A DNA stretch of 37,067 nucleotides from NCBI GenBank assembly GCA_900549355.1, contig UROA01000001.1, forward strand, positions 1-37,067. The letters are read 5' to 3'. Position 1 is the first letter of the stretch. Each line of letters begins with the position of its first letter. Below, one piece after another: positions 14,590 to 22,772 of the stretch. Origin of the DNA: an uncultured Collinsella sp. Its GTDB lineage: Bacteria; Actinomycetota; Coriobacteriia; Coriobacteriales; Coriobacteriaceae. A program made the position numbers and the translations under genes. The notes under the pieces are model-generated. The model was not told where the DNA came from. It searched no databases and worked only from the letters and a program-made list of their open reading frames with translations.

Positions 14590-16889
14590 GCGCGCCCAAG
14601 CACGAGCATGTGATACCCTCGCGGCCCCTCATGCCATGGACGATGGCCTTGTGTGCCGGCCTGTGCGTTAGCTGTGTCTTGGTGCTCAACGTGGCCGCCG
14701 ATGCGGTACTGGGGGAGCAGACATCGGCGGTCGGACCGCTTGTAGTAATTTCGGTTGCGGCGTCGCTGTGCATGGTGCTGGCTCGATCTTGGGAGCGACT
14801 TGTCCTGTGGAAACGTTGGCTATATGCCGCAGCTATCGGTTTGCTTGCGGGCTCGATTGTTTCGGCGTGGTGGGCTGTGGGTGCGCTAAGTGCCACGAAG
14901 GCGCTTGACGGTCGAGCGGCAAGCAGTCTCGAGTTTGTCGTGCAGGGTGATCCGTCCATAAACGATGAGACGTATTCCTACACCTGCGAAACGTGCGTGG
15001 ACGGCAGGCGCTTGGGTGAGGTTCGTCTGTCGTGCGACCGCGAGCTTGGTGCCTGGTCTCATGTGCGTGTTATCGGCCGCGTTTCGCGCTTTGAGAACGA
15101 TGCGTATGGGCGCTCGCGCGTGCTCCGAGGCGAGGTGCGTAAGGTTAAAGCCGTTCGGATTGTGTCGGTCGATGAGGGCTCTCCGGGGCCGCTGCTTCGG
15201 CTGCGAAATGGTCTGCTTGCGTCCATCGCGCCTGCGACCGACCCGGCGCGTGCACTCATAGCCGGTGTCGTCTGCGGTCGTTCGGCCGAGCTGCGCGCCC
15301 AGCCGGCGGGCGACTGGTTTTCGGTAACGGGCACCGCGCATCTCATCGCTGTCTCGGGCAGCCATCTTGCCATCGTGGGGTTTGTGATTGAGAGCGCCCT
15401 TCAAAAGACGCGCTTCTCTCGTGGACTTCAGCGGGGGCTGCTGGTGCTGGCCCTTGCTGCCTATGCCGTCTTTACGGGCGCTTCGCCTTCGGCCGTGCGC
15501 GCGTGCTGTATGGTTGCGGCGACGCTTGTCGCCAACGACGCCGGACGTCGTCGGCATGGCCTCTCGGCTCTGTTTGTGACCATGGCAATCTTTGTGTTGC
15601 TGCGTCCGACGGTATTGTTTGAGATGGGTTTTCAGCTTTCGTGCGCCAGCGTATTTGCCATCCTTTGTTTTTGCCCCTACGCCACCTACGCCTTGGTTGA
15701 GCTGGGCGTGCCCTCGGGGTTTGCCAGTATTTTGTCCGTCACACTGTGCTCGCAGCTGGCGACGCTTCCCATTACCATTCCTGCCTTTGGTACGTTCTCG
15801 CTTATTGCTCCGCTGTCGAATGCGGTCATCGGTCCGGTGGTGAGCTTACTGCTCGCTGTGTCGATCGTGCTGGTTCCCTTTTCGCTCGTAGCGCCGTTAC
15901 AGGCTTGGGCGCTCGTCGTACCCATGATTGCTGCCCGGTGCGCACTTTTCTTTGAGCAGCTGTTTGCCGCCGTGCCGGGTGCATCCGTTAGTGTGCCGCC
16001 CGATAGCATGTGGATTTATCTAGTTCCATGTTTGCTGGCGGTCCTTTTGGTCTGGTGGCCACGTCCCCGCGCACGCCCTATGGCGGCGGGGCTGCTGTGT
16101 TTGGTATTTGCAGCGGGTGTTCCGTATGTCTATTGGGATCGATTCGCGCCGCCTTCGGTGACGGTGCTCGATGTGGGCCAGGCCGATTCGATTCTTATCC
16201 GCCAAGGTGGGACCGTGGCGCTCGTCGACTGTGGGCTTGATGAACGCGTGGTGTCGGCGTTGGTTCGCAATAACGTGCACCATATCGACGCCGTCTTCGT
16301 GACGCATTGGGACAAAGACCATTGGGGTGGCCTTCCCGATGTGCTCGATCAGTTTTCAGTTGGAACCATTGCGGTCGCGGCTAATGCGTTGGAGGATGCG
16401 CCCGCTGAGGTCCTAAATCGCCCGGGCGTAACGTACCGGCAGGTGGCTCGCGGGGACGCGATCGATATCGGCGCATTTCGGGCTCGTGTGTTGTGGCCGT
16501 TTGACACGGTGGATGGCGAGGGCAATGAAGACTCGCTTGTCTTGCTGCTCAGTTATGTCCAAGGAGGCCAGAGTCTCCGCATGCTACTCACCGGCGATGC
16601 CGAGCTCGATCAGGAACGCGAGTTTGTACAGGAGGTGGGGGATATCGATGTGCTCAAGCTGGGACATCACGGCTCAAAGGTTTCTGTCGACACAGACCTG
16701 CTGGGCACGCTTAAGCCCGAGCTCTCTATCGCGAGTGCGGGTGAGGGCAACCGCTACGGCCATCCATCCGATGTCTGCATCGATGCGGTTCGCGATGCGG
16801 GCGGCGCATTCGCTTGCACTATCGAGCGAGGAGACATTACCGTCACGCCGACTGCGAAGGGCTTTGCGATGCGATCCCAGCGGCCGTGA
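14586..16889 (+). CDS. comEC: Competence protein ComEC/Rec2 (DNA-uptake channel)
   Basis: ComEC forms the inner-membrane channel for single-stranded DNA during transformation. The 767 residues contain N-terminal membrane helices, a DUF4131-like OB region (about 100-200), the multi-helix Competence domain beginning near ARALIAGVVCG, and a C-terminal metallo-beta-lactamase-like domain with VLDVGQADSILI, THWDKDHWGG and LGHHGSK. The metal-binding histidines and aspartates are present, consistent with a nuclease role for the non-transported strand. The ATG at 14586 overlaps the comEA stop; a TTG at 14574 is less likely. No frameshift is seen, so the uptake genes look functional. Confidence 0.95.
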   Translation: MSAPKHEHVIPSRPLMPWTMALCAGLCVSCVLVLNVAADAVLGEQTSAVGPLVVISVAASLCMVLARSWERLVLWKRWLYAAAIGLLAGSIVSAWWAVGALSATKALDGRAASSLEFVVQGDPSINDETYSYTCETCVDGRRLGEVRLSCDRELGAWSHVRVIGRVSRFENDAYGRSRVLRGEVRKVKAVRIVSVDEGSPGPLLRLRNGLLASIAPATDPARALIAGVVCGRSAELRAQPAGDWFSVTGTAHLIAVSGSHLAIVGFVIESALQKTRFSRGLQRGLLVLALAAYAVFTGASPSAVRACCMVAATLVANDAGRRRHGLSALFVTMAIFVLLRPTVLFEMGFQLSCASVFAILCFCPYATYALVELGVPSGFASILSVTLCSQLATLPITIPAFGTFSLIAPLSNAVIGPVVSLLLAVSIVLVPFSLVAPLQAWALVVPMIAARCALFFEQLFAAVPGASVSVPPDSMWIYLVPCLLAVLLVWWPRPRARPMAAGLLCLVFAAGVPYVYWDRFAPPSVTVLDVGQADSILIRQGGTVALVDCGLDERVVSALVRNNVHHIDAVFVTHWDKDHWGGLPDVLDQFSVGTIAVAANALEDAPAEVLNRPGVTYRQVARGDAIDIGAFRARVLWPFDTVDGEGNEDSLVLLLSYVQGGQSLRMLLTGDAELDQEREFVQEVGDIDVLKLGHHGSKVSVDTDLLGTLKPELSIASAGEGNRYGHPSDVCIDAVRDAGGAFACTIERGDITVTPTAKGFAMRSQRP

Positions 16890-16897
16890 TGACATCG

Positions 16898-16927
16898 TTG
16901 GCGCGCGGTGGACCCCTGGGCTAAAAT
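16898..16927 (+). promoter_or_regulatory. holA promoter
   Basis: TTGGCG (16898-16903), an 18-nt spacer and TAAAAT (16922-16927) lie just after the comEC stop. The predicted start is about 35 bp before the holA ATG, so holA can be expressed independently of the com genes. Confidence 0.6.
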
Positions 16928-16967
16928 GGCACGGAACGAATACGAAGACCTGCGGGAGGGGAGCGCA

Positions 16968-17930
16968 ATGTCCGAAATCGGTCTGCTGCCGGCATATCTG
17001 ATCGTCGGTACCGACGGAGTCAAGCGCGATCACGCCGTCTCGCGTATGAAAGCGCGTCTGGAAAAGACGGGCATGGTCGAGTTCAACCTCGACGAGCGCG
17101 ACATGACCAAGGACCCCGATATCGAGTCCATTATCGGATCGCTTAACACCTTTCCGATGGGCAGCGAGTTTCGCCTGGTAATCCTTGACGGCTGCTCAAA
17201 GCTCGCCAAGGCGGTCTCGGAGCCGCTTGTCGAGTATTTGGCGAGTCCCAGCCCCACAACGGTCTGCCTCATCATCGCCGACTCGCTTGCCAAGAACACG
17301 CGCCTGTATAAGGCGATCGCCAAGATCGACAAGAAGGCCGTGATCGATTGCTCCGGCACCAAGCGCTGGGAGCTTCCGCGCCGCGTGCAGCAGATGGCGA
17401 CGCAGCACGGCAAGTCGATCTCGACGGCGGCCGCCGAGGAGCTCGTCTCGCGTTCGGGTGAAAACACTCGCATGCTCGATAACGACTTGGCTAAGCTTGC
17501 CCAGATGGTCGAGGCGCCCCAGATTGAGCTTGCCGACGTTGAGCGCTGGATTGTACGTACGGCCGAGGTTCAACCCTGGGACTTTCTCAATGCGGTCTCG
17601 GCCCGTGACATGCGCCGCTCGCTCGAGCTCTTCAATCTAATGCCCGCCAAGAGCTACGTGTGGACGTACACATTGCTGTGCGGCCGCATTCGCGAGCTTA
17701 TCGTTGCCAAGGCGCTCGATGCGCGCGGACAGGGTCGTGAGCTGGCCACAACGCTCAAGCTCCAGTCCTGGCAGGTCAAGAATCACCTGACCTGGGCACG
17801 TCGCTTTTCGATGGCAGAGCTCGTCGCAGCGCTCGAGGGTGCCGTTGATGTGGAGCTCGCGCTCAAGGGTTCGGCCGATTCTCAGACCGCGCTTTTGCTC
17901 TGGATTACGAACATCTTGAGAAAATCGTGA
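16968..17930 (+). CDS. holA: DNA polymerase III delta subunit
   Basis: HolA opens the sliding clamp as part of the clamp loader. The 320-residue product starts MSEIGLLPAYLIVGTD, has an AAA+-like N-terminal domain with FNLDERDM and the conserved NTFPMGSEFRLVIL region, and a helical C-terminal collar domain with RMLDNDLAKLA and LWITNIL. Delta lacks a working P-loop, and none is seen. The ATG at 16968 follows GGGAGGGGAG; an upstream in-frame ATG at 16908 would start before the promoter -10. The order comEC-holA-rpsT is widely conserved. Confidence 0.93.
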   Translation: MSEIGLLPAYLIVGTDGVKRDHAVSRMKARLEKTGMVEFNLDERDMTKDPDIESIIGSLNTFPMGSEFRLVILDGCSKLAKAVSEPLVEYLASPSPTTVCLIIADSLAKNTRLYKAIAKIDKKAVIDCSGTKRWELPRRVQQMATQHGKSISTAAAEELVSRSGENTRMLDNDLAKLAQMVEAPQIELADVERWIVRTAEVQPWDFLNAVSARDMRRSLELFNLMPAKSYVWTYTLLCGRIRELIVAKALDARGQGRELATTLKLQSWQVKNHLTWARRFSMAELVAALEGAVDVELALKGSADSQTALLLWITNILRKS

Positions 17931-17979
17931 TGATACCTGCCTATTTGACAAATTCGTTCTATCCCTTTGAGGGGGAGCG

Positions 17980-18036
17980 TGCTATAGTAGGCGCTTGCAT
18001 GACCTCACCGTGTCTCAGAGGTGTCATACATTTTTT
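17980..18036 (+). promoter_or_regulatory. rpsT promoter and candidate leader attenuator
   Basis: An extended -10 TGC-TATAGT (17980-17988) is followed by a leader in which ATGACCTC (17999-18006) can pair with GAGGTGTCAT (18018-18027), bulging two bases. Six T follow at 18031-18036, before the ribosome-binding site. This resembles a terminator-type attenuator, plausible for an autoregulated ribosomal protein gene, but it rests on one sequence. Confidence 0.45.
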
Positions 18037-18063
18037 GCAAGGAACTCGAAAGGAACTCCAGAA

Positions 18064-18330
18064 GTGGCAAACATCAAGTCTCAGAAGAAGCGTATCCGCA
18101 CCAATGAGGCAGCTCGCATGCGTAACAAGGCTGTCAAGTCCGAGCTCAAGACGCTGACCAAGCACGTCCAGTCCGCCGTCGCCGAGGGCGACGCCGAGAA
18201 GGCCCAGGCTGCCCTTAAGACCGTCACCAAGCGTCTCGACATGGCTGCCGCCAAGCATGTTATCCACAAGAACCAGGCTTCCAACCGCAAGTCCGGTCTT
18301 GCCAAGCTCGTGAACAGCATCAACGCTTAA
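18064..18330 (+). CDS. rpsT: 30S ribosomal protein S20
   Basis: S20 is a helical 16S rRNA-binding protein of the small subunit. The 88 residues begin MANIKSQKKRIRTNEAARMRNKAVKS as in the family and are Lys/Ala-rich throughout. The GTG at 18064 is chosen because S20 begins here and AAAGGAACT lies upstream; a longer in-frame reading from 17995 would include the leader. It has its own promoter and terminator. Confidence 0.96.
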   Translation: MANIKSQKKRIRTNEAARMRNKAVKSELKTLTKHVQSAVAEGDAEKAQAALKTVTKRLDMAAAKHVIHKNQASNRKSGLAKLVNSINA

Positions 18331-18365
18331 GTTGTAAATTTCACACCACACAGATTACGCGCATA

Positions 18366-18401
18366 AATGGAGCCTGTTTTATGGAACAGGCTCCATTTTT
18401 T
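18366..18401 (+). terminator. rpsT terminator
   Basis: A perfect 13-bp stem AATGGAGCCTGTT / AACAGGCTCCATT with a 6-nt loop ends in six T. It separates rpsT from lepA, and the last bases of its T-run lie about 12 bp before the lepA -10. Confidence 0.95.
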
Positions 18402-18413
18402 GTACCGCTCGGG

Positions 18414-18419
18414 TAAGAT
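18414..18419 (+). promoter_or_regulatory. lepA -10 element, probably leaderless transcript
   Basis: TAAGAT (18414-18419) ends 7 nt before the lepA ATG (18427). The normal start distance puts the transcript 5' end at or next to the A of the ATG. No Shine-Dalgarno-like sequence is present between the two. No good -35 is visible. Confidence 0.5.
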
Positions 18420-18426
18420 AGTCCGC

Positions 18427-20247
18427 ATGAATACTTCAATTGACATTTCCCACATCCGCAACTTCTCGATTGTTGCGCACATCGACCATGGCAAGTCCAC
18501 GATCAGTGACCGCATTCTCGAGCTCACCCATACCGTCGACGAGCGCGACATGGAGTCGCAGCTGCTCGACACCATGGATATCGAGCGCGAGCGCGGCATC
18601 ACGATCAAGTCCAATGCCGTTCGCGTGTCCTATGACGCCGACGATGGCGAGACGTATCAGTTCAATCTGATCGATACGCCGGGCCACGTGGACTTTACCT
18701 ATGAGGTCTCGCGCTCGCTGGCGGCCTGTGAGGGCGCGGTGCTCGTCGTTGACGCCACGCAGGGCGTCGAGGCGCAGACCGTCTCCAATGCGACGCTCGC
18801 CATGAACGCCAATCTGGACATTGTGCCGGCCATCAACAAGATCGACCTGCCCTCGGCCCATCCCGATGAGGTTAAGACCGAGATCGAGGATGACCTGGCG
18901 ATTCCTGCCGATGATGCCGTGTGTGTCTCGGGCAAGACCGGCGAGGGCATCCACGATCTGCTGGAGTCCATTGTCTTTTTGATCTCTCCGCCCAAGGGCG
19001 ATGCGAACGCGCCGCTCAAGGCACTCATTCTGGATTCATACTTCGACGAGTATCGTGGCGTCGTCGCCACGGTCCGCGTCTTTGACGGTTCCATCAAAAA
19101 GGGCGATACCCTGCGCATGATGCAGGCAAAGGGCGACTTTTTGGTCGATGGCGTGGGCGTCAAGCGTCCCGCCGAGACCCCGGTCGACGCGCTCACGGTC
19201 GGCGAGGTCGGATACGTGGTCACGGGCCTGAAGGACCCCGAGGCCGTTCGCGTGGGCGATACCCTCACGTGGGCGTCGAATCCCTGCCCCGAGCCGCTTC
19301 CCGGCTACCGCGAGGCCAAGCCCATGGTCTATACGGGCCTGTTCCCGATCGATAACAAGGACTACGAGAACCTGCGTGACGCGCTCGATAAGCTGCACGT
19401 CAACGACCCGTCGTTGGTGTGGGAGCCCGAGACCTCGGTGGCGCTCGGTTTTGGCTTCCGCGTGGGCTTCCTGGGCCTGCTGCACATGGAAGTCGTCAAG
19501 GAACGCCTGGAGCGTGAGTTCAATCTTGACCTCATCGCCACGAGCCCCTCGGTGGACTATCACGTCTACAAGACTGACGGCGAGATGATTGATGTCCGCA
19601 GCCCGCAGGATCTGCCCGAGGCTACGCGCATCGAGCGCATTGAGGAGCCCTACCTCAAGGCTAAGATTATCTGCCCGCCCGAGTATACGGGTGCCGTCAT
19701 GCAGCTCGCCATCGAGCACCGCGGCATTACTACCGACATGATCCATCTCACGAGCAAGTCGGTTGAGATGCGCTTCGATATGCCGCTTGCCGAGCTCATC
19801 TTGGACTTCTTTGACCAGCTCAAGAGCCGTACCAAGGGCTATGCCTCGCTCGACTACGAGTTCAACGAGTACCGTCCCTCCGAGCTCGTCAAGCTCGATA
19901 TCCTGCTTTCGGGCGACGAGGTGGACGCGCTTTCGTTTATCGTGCACAAGGACAAGGCCTATGGCCTGGCCCGCGGTCTATGCGACAAGCTCAAGGAGAT
20001 TATTCCACGTCAGCTGTTCGAGGTGCCCATCCAGGGTGCCATCGGCAACAAGATCATTGCCCGTTCCACCGTCAAAGCGCGTCGCAAGGACGTGCTTGCC
20101 AAGTGCTACGGCGGCGACATCTCCCGCAAAAAGAAGCTGCTGGAAAAGCAGAAGGAAGGCAAGAAGAAGATGCGCCAGCTCGGCTCTGTCTCCCTGCCCA
20201 GCGAGGCTTTCACCGCAGTCCTCAAGCTCGACAGCGACGACGATTGA
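18427..20247 (+). CDS. lepA: Elongation factor 4 (LepA), ribosome back-translocase GTPase
   Basis: LepA is a translational GTPase that acts on stalled or mistranslocated ribosomes and in 30S maturation. The 606 residues have the G motifs AHIDHGKS (G1), RGIT (G2), DTPGHVD (G3), NKID (G4) and SGKTG (G5), domain II, two EF-G-like domains, and the LepA-specific C-terminal domain with GGDISRKKKLLEKQKEGKKKM. The start at 18427 (MNTSIDISHIRNFSIVAHID) matches the family; the longer frame from 18367 lies in the rpsT terminator. In Actinobacteria hemW and hrcA usually follow, but here unrelated glycosyltransferase genes do. Confidence 0.97.
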   Translation: MNTSIDISHIRNFSIVAHIDHGKSTISDRILELTHTVDERDMESQLLDTMDIERERGITIKSNAVRVSYDADDGETYQFNLIDTPGHVDFTYEVSRSLAACEGAVLVVDATQGVEAQTVSNATLAMNANLDIVPAINKIDLPSAHPDEVKTEIEDDLAIPADDAVCVSGKTGEGIHDLLESIVFLISPPKGDANAPLKALILDSYFDEYRGVVATVRVFDGSIKKGDTLRMMQAKGDFLVDGVGVKRPAETPVDALTVGEVGYVVTGLKDPEAVRVGDTLTWASNPCPEPLPGYREAKPMVYTGLFPIDNKDYENLRDALDKLHVNDPSLVWEPETSVALGFGFRVGFLGLLHMEVVKERLEREFNLDLIATSPSVDYHVYKTDGEMIDVRSPQDLPEATRIERIEEPYLKAKIICPPEYTGAVMQLAIEHRGITTDMIHLTSKSVEMRFDMPLAELILDFFDQLKSRTKGYASLDYEFNEYRPSELVKLDILLSGDEVDALSFIVHKDKAYGLARGLCDKLKEIIPRQLFEVPIQGAIGNKIIARSTVKARRKDVLAKCYGGDISRKKKLLEKQKEGKKKMRQLGSVSLPSEAFTAVLKLDSDDD

Positions 20248-20258
20248 TCCACACACCC

Positions 20259-20287
20259 TTCCCCTCCCATCCGGAGGGGATTTTTTT
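20259..20287 (+). terminator. lepA terminator
   Basis: CCCCTCC (20261-20267) and GGAGGGG (20273-20279) form a stem with a CATCC loop followed by seven T. It is the last feature that I can assign with confidence to the actinobacterial side. Confidence 0.85.
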
Positions 20288-20319
20288 GACGGCTTGGCTA
20301 AGATTCTTATCCACGAGTA

Positions 20320-20348
20320 TTGACCTTTGCATCAAAATTGTGTAAAAT
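20320..20348 (+). promoter_or_regulatory. Promoter for the rightward glycosyltransferase gene
   Basis: TTGACC (20320-20325), a 17-nt spacer and TAAAAT (20343-20348) form a near-consensus sigma-70 promoter about 100 bp upstream of the glycosyltransferase start. The stretch from here to 20450 is visibly AT-rich compared with the DNA on its left and has no gene. Confidence 0.65.
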
Positions 20349-20453
20349 ATACATATCATTGAAACAAATTGTCATTTTCTGTCACTTGTAGTCAAATATT
20401 TCCACTTTGTATTCCTAGAATCATACATGAAACAAGAAAGAGTTGATGCAACT

Positions 20454-21572
20454 ATGCGGATCGCTATGGTAGGGCACAAGCGGGTGCCCTCACGGGAAGG
20501 AGGGATCGAGGTCGTTGTAGAGGAGCTTGCCGCGCGGATGGTGATGCACGGCCACAGCGTCACCTGCTACAACCGCACCGGCCATCACGTCAGCGGAAAA
20601 GAATACGACATCGAGCACCTCGACAAATACCGTGGCATCCGGCTCAAGCGGGTGCCCACCATCGACCGCAAGGGCCTTGCGGCGGTGACGTCCAGCTTCT
20701 TCGGCTGTCTTGCGGCGGCGTTCGGCCCCTATGACGTGGTCCACATCCACGCCGAAGGGCCTGCCATGTTCTCCTGGCTCCCCCGCCTCACCGGCAAGCG
20801 GGTCGTCCTGACCGTCCACGGTCTGGACTGGGCACGGGACAAATGGAAAGGCTCCTTCGGCTCGTGGTATATCCACACGGGCGAAAAGACCGGCGTCCGG
20901 TTCGCCCACGAGATCGTCGTCCTCAATCACAGCACACAAAAGTATTTTCAGGACACCTACGGCCGCGCCACCCGCTATATCCCCAACGGCGTCAATCCTG
21001 CGGCTCCCGTAGCCCCAGACATCATCCGGGAGAAGTACGGCCTCGAGAAGGACTCCTACATCCTCTATCTGGGCCGGATGGTGCCGGAAAAGGGCTGTCA
21101 CTATCTGGTGGATGCGTTCAAGAAGCTCCACACCGACAAGAAGCTGGTCATCGCGGGCGGCTCCTCCGACACCCACTGGTACATCGACCAGCTGAAGGAG
21201 CAGGCCGGCGGGGACGACCGCATCATTTTCACCGGCTTTGTGGACGGTGCGCTGCGGGAAGAGCTTTACAGCAACGCCTACCTCTTCGTCCTGCCCAGCG
21301 ACCTTGAGGGAATGCCCCTCTGCCTGCTGGAGGCCATGAGCTACGGCAACTGCGTCATCACCTCCGACATCGAGGAGTGCTACAATGTCATCCACGACAA
21401 CGGCATCGTCTTCCGCAAGGGCGATGTGGACGACCTCGCCCAGAAGCTCACCTACGCCCTCGAGCATCCCAATGCGGTGCGGATGTTCAAGTGGCTCGCC
21501 GCCGAGTACGTCTGTACCCGCTTCCCGTGGGATAAGATCGTGGTCGAGACGCTGAAACTGTATCAGAAATAA
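20454..21572 (+). CDS. GT4-family glycosyltransferase
   Basis: This is a GT-B retaining glycosyltransferase that would add a sugar from a nucleotide donor to a growing lipid-linked glycan at the inner membrane face. The 372 residues start MRIAMVGHKRVPSREGGIE, a form shared with DUF1972-type rhamnosyl/glucosyltransferases. The donor-binding half has YLGRMVPEKG (about 199-208) and the E-x7-E element, EGMPLCLLEAMSYG (about 282-295). The ATG at 20454 is preferred over 20427 because the family starts here; neither has a strong ribosome-binding site. It is convergent with the polysaccharide operon and shares its terminator. Donor and acceptor cannot be named. Confidence 0.9.
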   Translation: MRIAMVGHKRVPSREGGIEVVVEELAARMVMHGHSVTCYNRTGHHVSGKEYDIEHLDKYRGIRLKRVPTIDRKGLAAVTSSFFGCLAAAFGPYDVVHIHAEGPAMFSWLPRLTGKRVVLTVHGLDWARDKWKGSFGSWYIHTGEKTGVRFAHEIVVLNHSTQKYFQDTYGRATRYIPNGVNPAAPVAPDIIREKYGLEKDSYILYLGRMVPEKGCHYLVDAFKKLHTDKKLVIAGGSSDTHWYIDQLKEQAGGDDRIIFTGFVDGALREELYSNAYLFVLPSDLEGMPLCLLEAMSYGNCVITSDIEECYNVIHDNGIVFRKGDVDDLAQKLTYALEHPNAVRMFKWLAAEYVCTRFPWDKIVVETLKLYQK

Positions 21573-21574
21573 CG

Positions 21575-21609
21575 AAAGGCTGCTGCACAAAACGTGCGGC
21601 AGCCTTTTT
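21575..21609. terminator. Shared bidirectional terminator between convergent glycosyltransferase genes
   Basis: AAAGGCTGCTGCAC (21575-21588) and GTGCGGCAGCCTTT (21594-21607) form a long stem with one mismatch. A-runs on the left and T-runs on the right let it stop transcripts from both sides. It sits 3 bp after one gene and 7 bp before the end of the other. Confidence 0.9.
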
Positions 21610-21615
21610 GGCATT

Positions 21616-22761
21616 TTATCTCGTTTCGTAGCCCTTCAGAAAGCGATTGGCGAGGGCGTCCCATGTATTCTCATGGATGACCGTCTCATAGGCCGCCTGC
21701 TCCATCCGGGCCTTTTTTGCCGGGTCGGCGGCGACGTCCAGCAGGGCCTCTGCCCAGCGGGCCGGGTCCGATTTTTCCAGCACGATGCCGTTCTCGCCGC
21801 TGCGCAGCAGCATATCCGCGCCGCCGTTGGGGGTGGTCAGCACCACTCGGCGGAAGAACATGGCCTCCAGCAGCACCATGCCGAAGATCTCGTACTCCGT
21901 CGGCAGCAGGAAGAAGTCTGCCTGCTGGTAGACCCCCTTCATCTGGTACTGCGGGGCTTTTTTCTGCCAGAAGACCCAGTCCGTCAGCCCCTTTTCCCCA
22001 ATGGCCGCTTTCACGCTGTCCCGATACGCCTCGTCCCCGTCGCCGATGAGGTAGAGGCAGGCGTCAGGGTCGCTTTTCCGCACCTCGGCCAGCACGTCCA
22101 GCAGGAAGAAGGGGTCGCGGCGCGGCTCGATGCGGCCGATGTAGAGCATCTTCAGGCCCTTTTTCTGGGCGCGCATCTTCCCTTCCAGCTCGGTCTGCCC
22201 GGCGTCCGGACGGTCGCGCAGAAGCTCGGCGTCGATGCCGACGCCCACCGTCGTCACCTGCTCCGGCGAGAGCCGCTTTTCCAGCAGGAACTTCCGGGCC
22301 AGCTCGCTCTTGGTCAGGAACCGGGTGCCCCGGCGGCGGTAGCGCCCCACGAAAAAGGCGTCGAACACCCTGCACATCCGGTTGTAGTTCTTGTTGAAGG
22401 GCGAATAGTAGGGGCCGTGGTAGATGACCGTCTTTTCGGGGTACTTCCCGGCCAGATGCCATGAGAACATCTGATTGTACTCTGCGGTCTGCAAAACATC
22501 GTACTGGGCGAAAAGTGCATCCTGCCCGCTGAACCAGACGTTCTTGAGCAGGACTTTCCCGTGGCGGTAGAAGACCCGGATGGGCTTGCCGCCCTCTGCC
22601 TCCACCTCCACGGTCATCTCATCCCCGTCCGTCCAGAACAGGATATCGGTAGAGTGGCCCCGCTTGACCAGCGCTTTGGCCAGCCCCACCTCCTGAATGT
22701 TGTAGGTGTTCTTGGTCACGTCCAGCAGGCTGGGCCACGGACGAATGATGAGTATCTTCAT
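21616..22761 (-). CDS. GT4-family glycosyltransferase, last gene of the polysaccharide operon
   Basis: A 381-residue GT-B enzyme starts MKILIIRPWPSLLDVTKNTYNIQE. The C-terminal donor domain shows MLYIGRIEPRRDPFFLLD and YEIFGMVLLEAMFFRRVV with the E-x7-E pair. No signal peptide or membrane helix is seen, so it should act at the cytoplasmic face. The ATG at 22761 with GGGAG 7-8 nt upstream is preferred; an in-frame GTG at 22776 overlaps the stop of the radical SAM gene. The genes are 11 bp apart, so they are co-transcribed. The donor sugar is unknown. Confidence 0.9.
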   Translation of the reverse strand: MKILIIRPWPSLLDVTKNTYNIQEVGLAKALVKRGHSTDILFWTDGDEMTVEVEAEGGKPIRVFYRHGKVLLKNVWFSGQDALFAQYDVLQTAEYNQMFSWHLAGKYPEKTVIYHGPYYSPFNKNYNRMCRVFDAFFVGRYRRRGTRFLTKSELARKFLLEKRLSPEQVTTVGVGIDAELLRDRPDAGQTELEGKMRAQKKGLKMLYIGRIEPRRDPFFLLDVLAEVRKSDPDACLYLIGDGDEAYRDSVKAAIGEKGLTDWVFWQKKAPQYQMKGVYQQADFFLLPTEYEIFGMVLLEAMFFRRVVLTTPNGGADMLLRSGENGIVLEKSDPARWAEALLDVAADPAKKARMEQAAYETVIHENTWDALANRFLKGYETR

Positions 22762-22772
22762 CGGCTTCTCCC

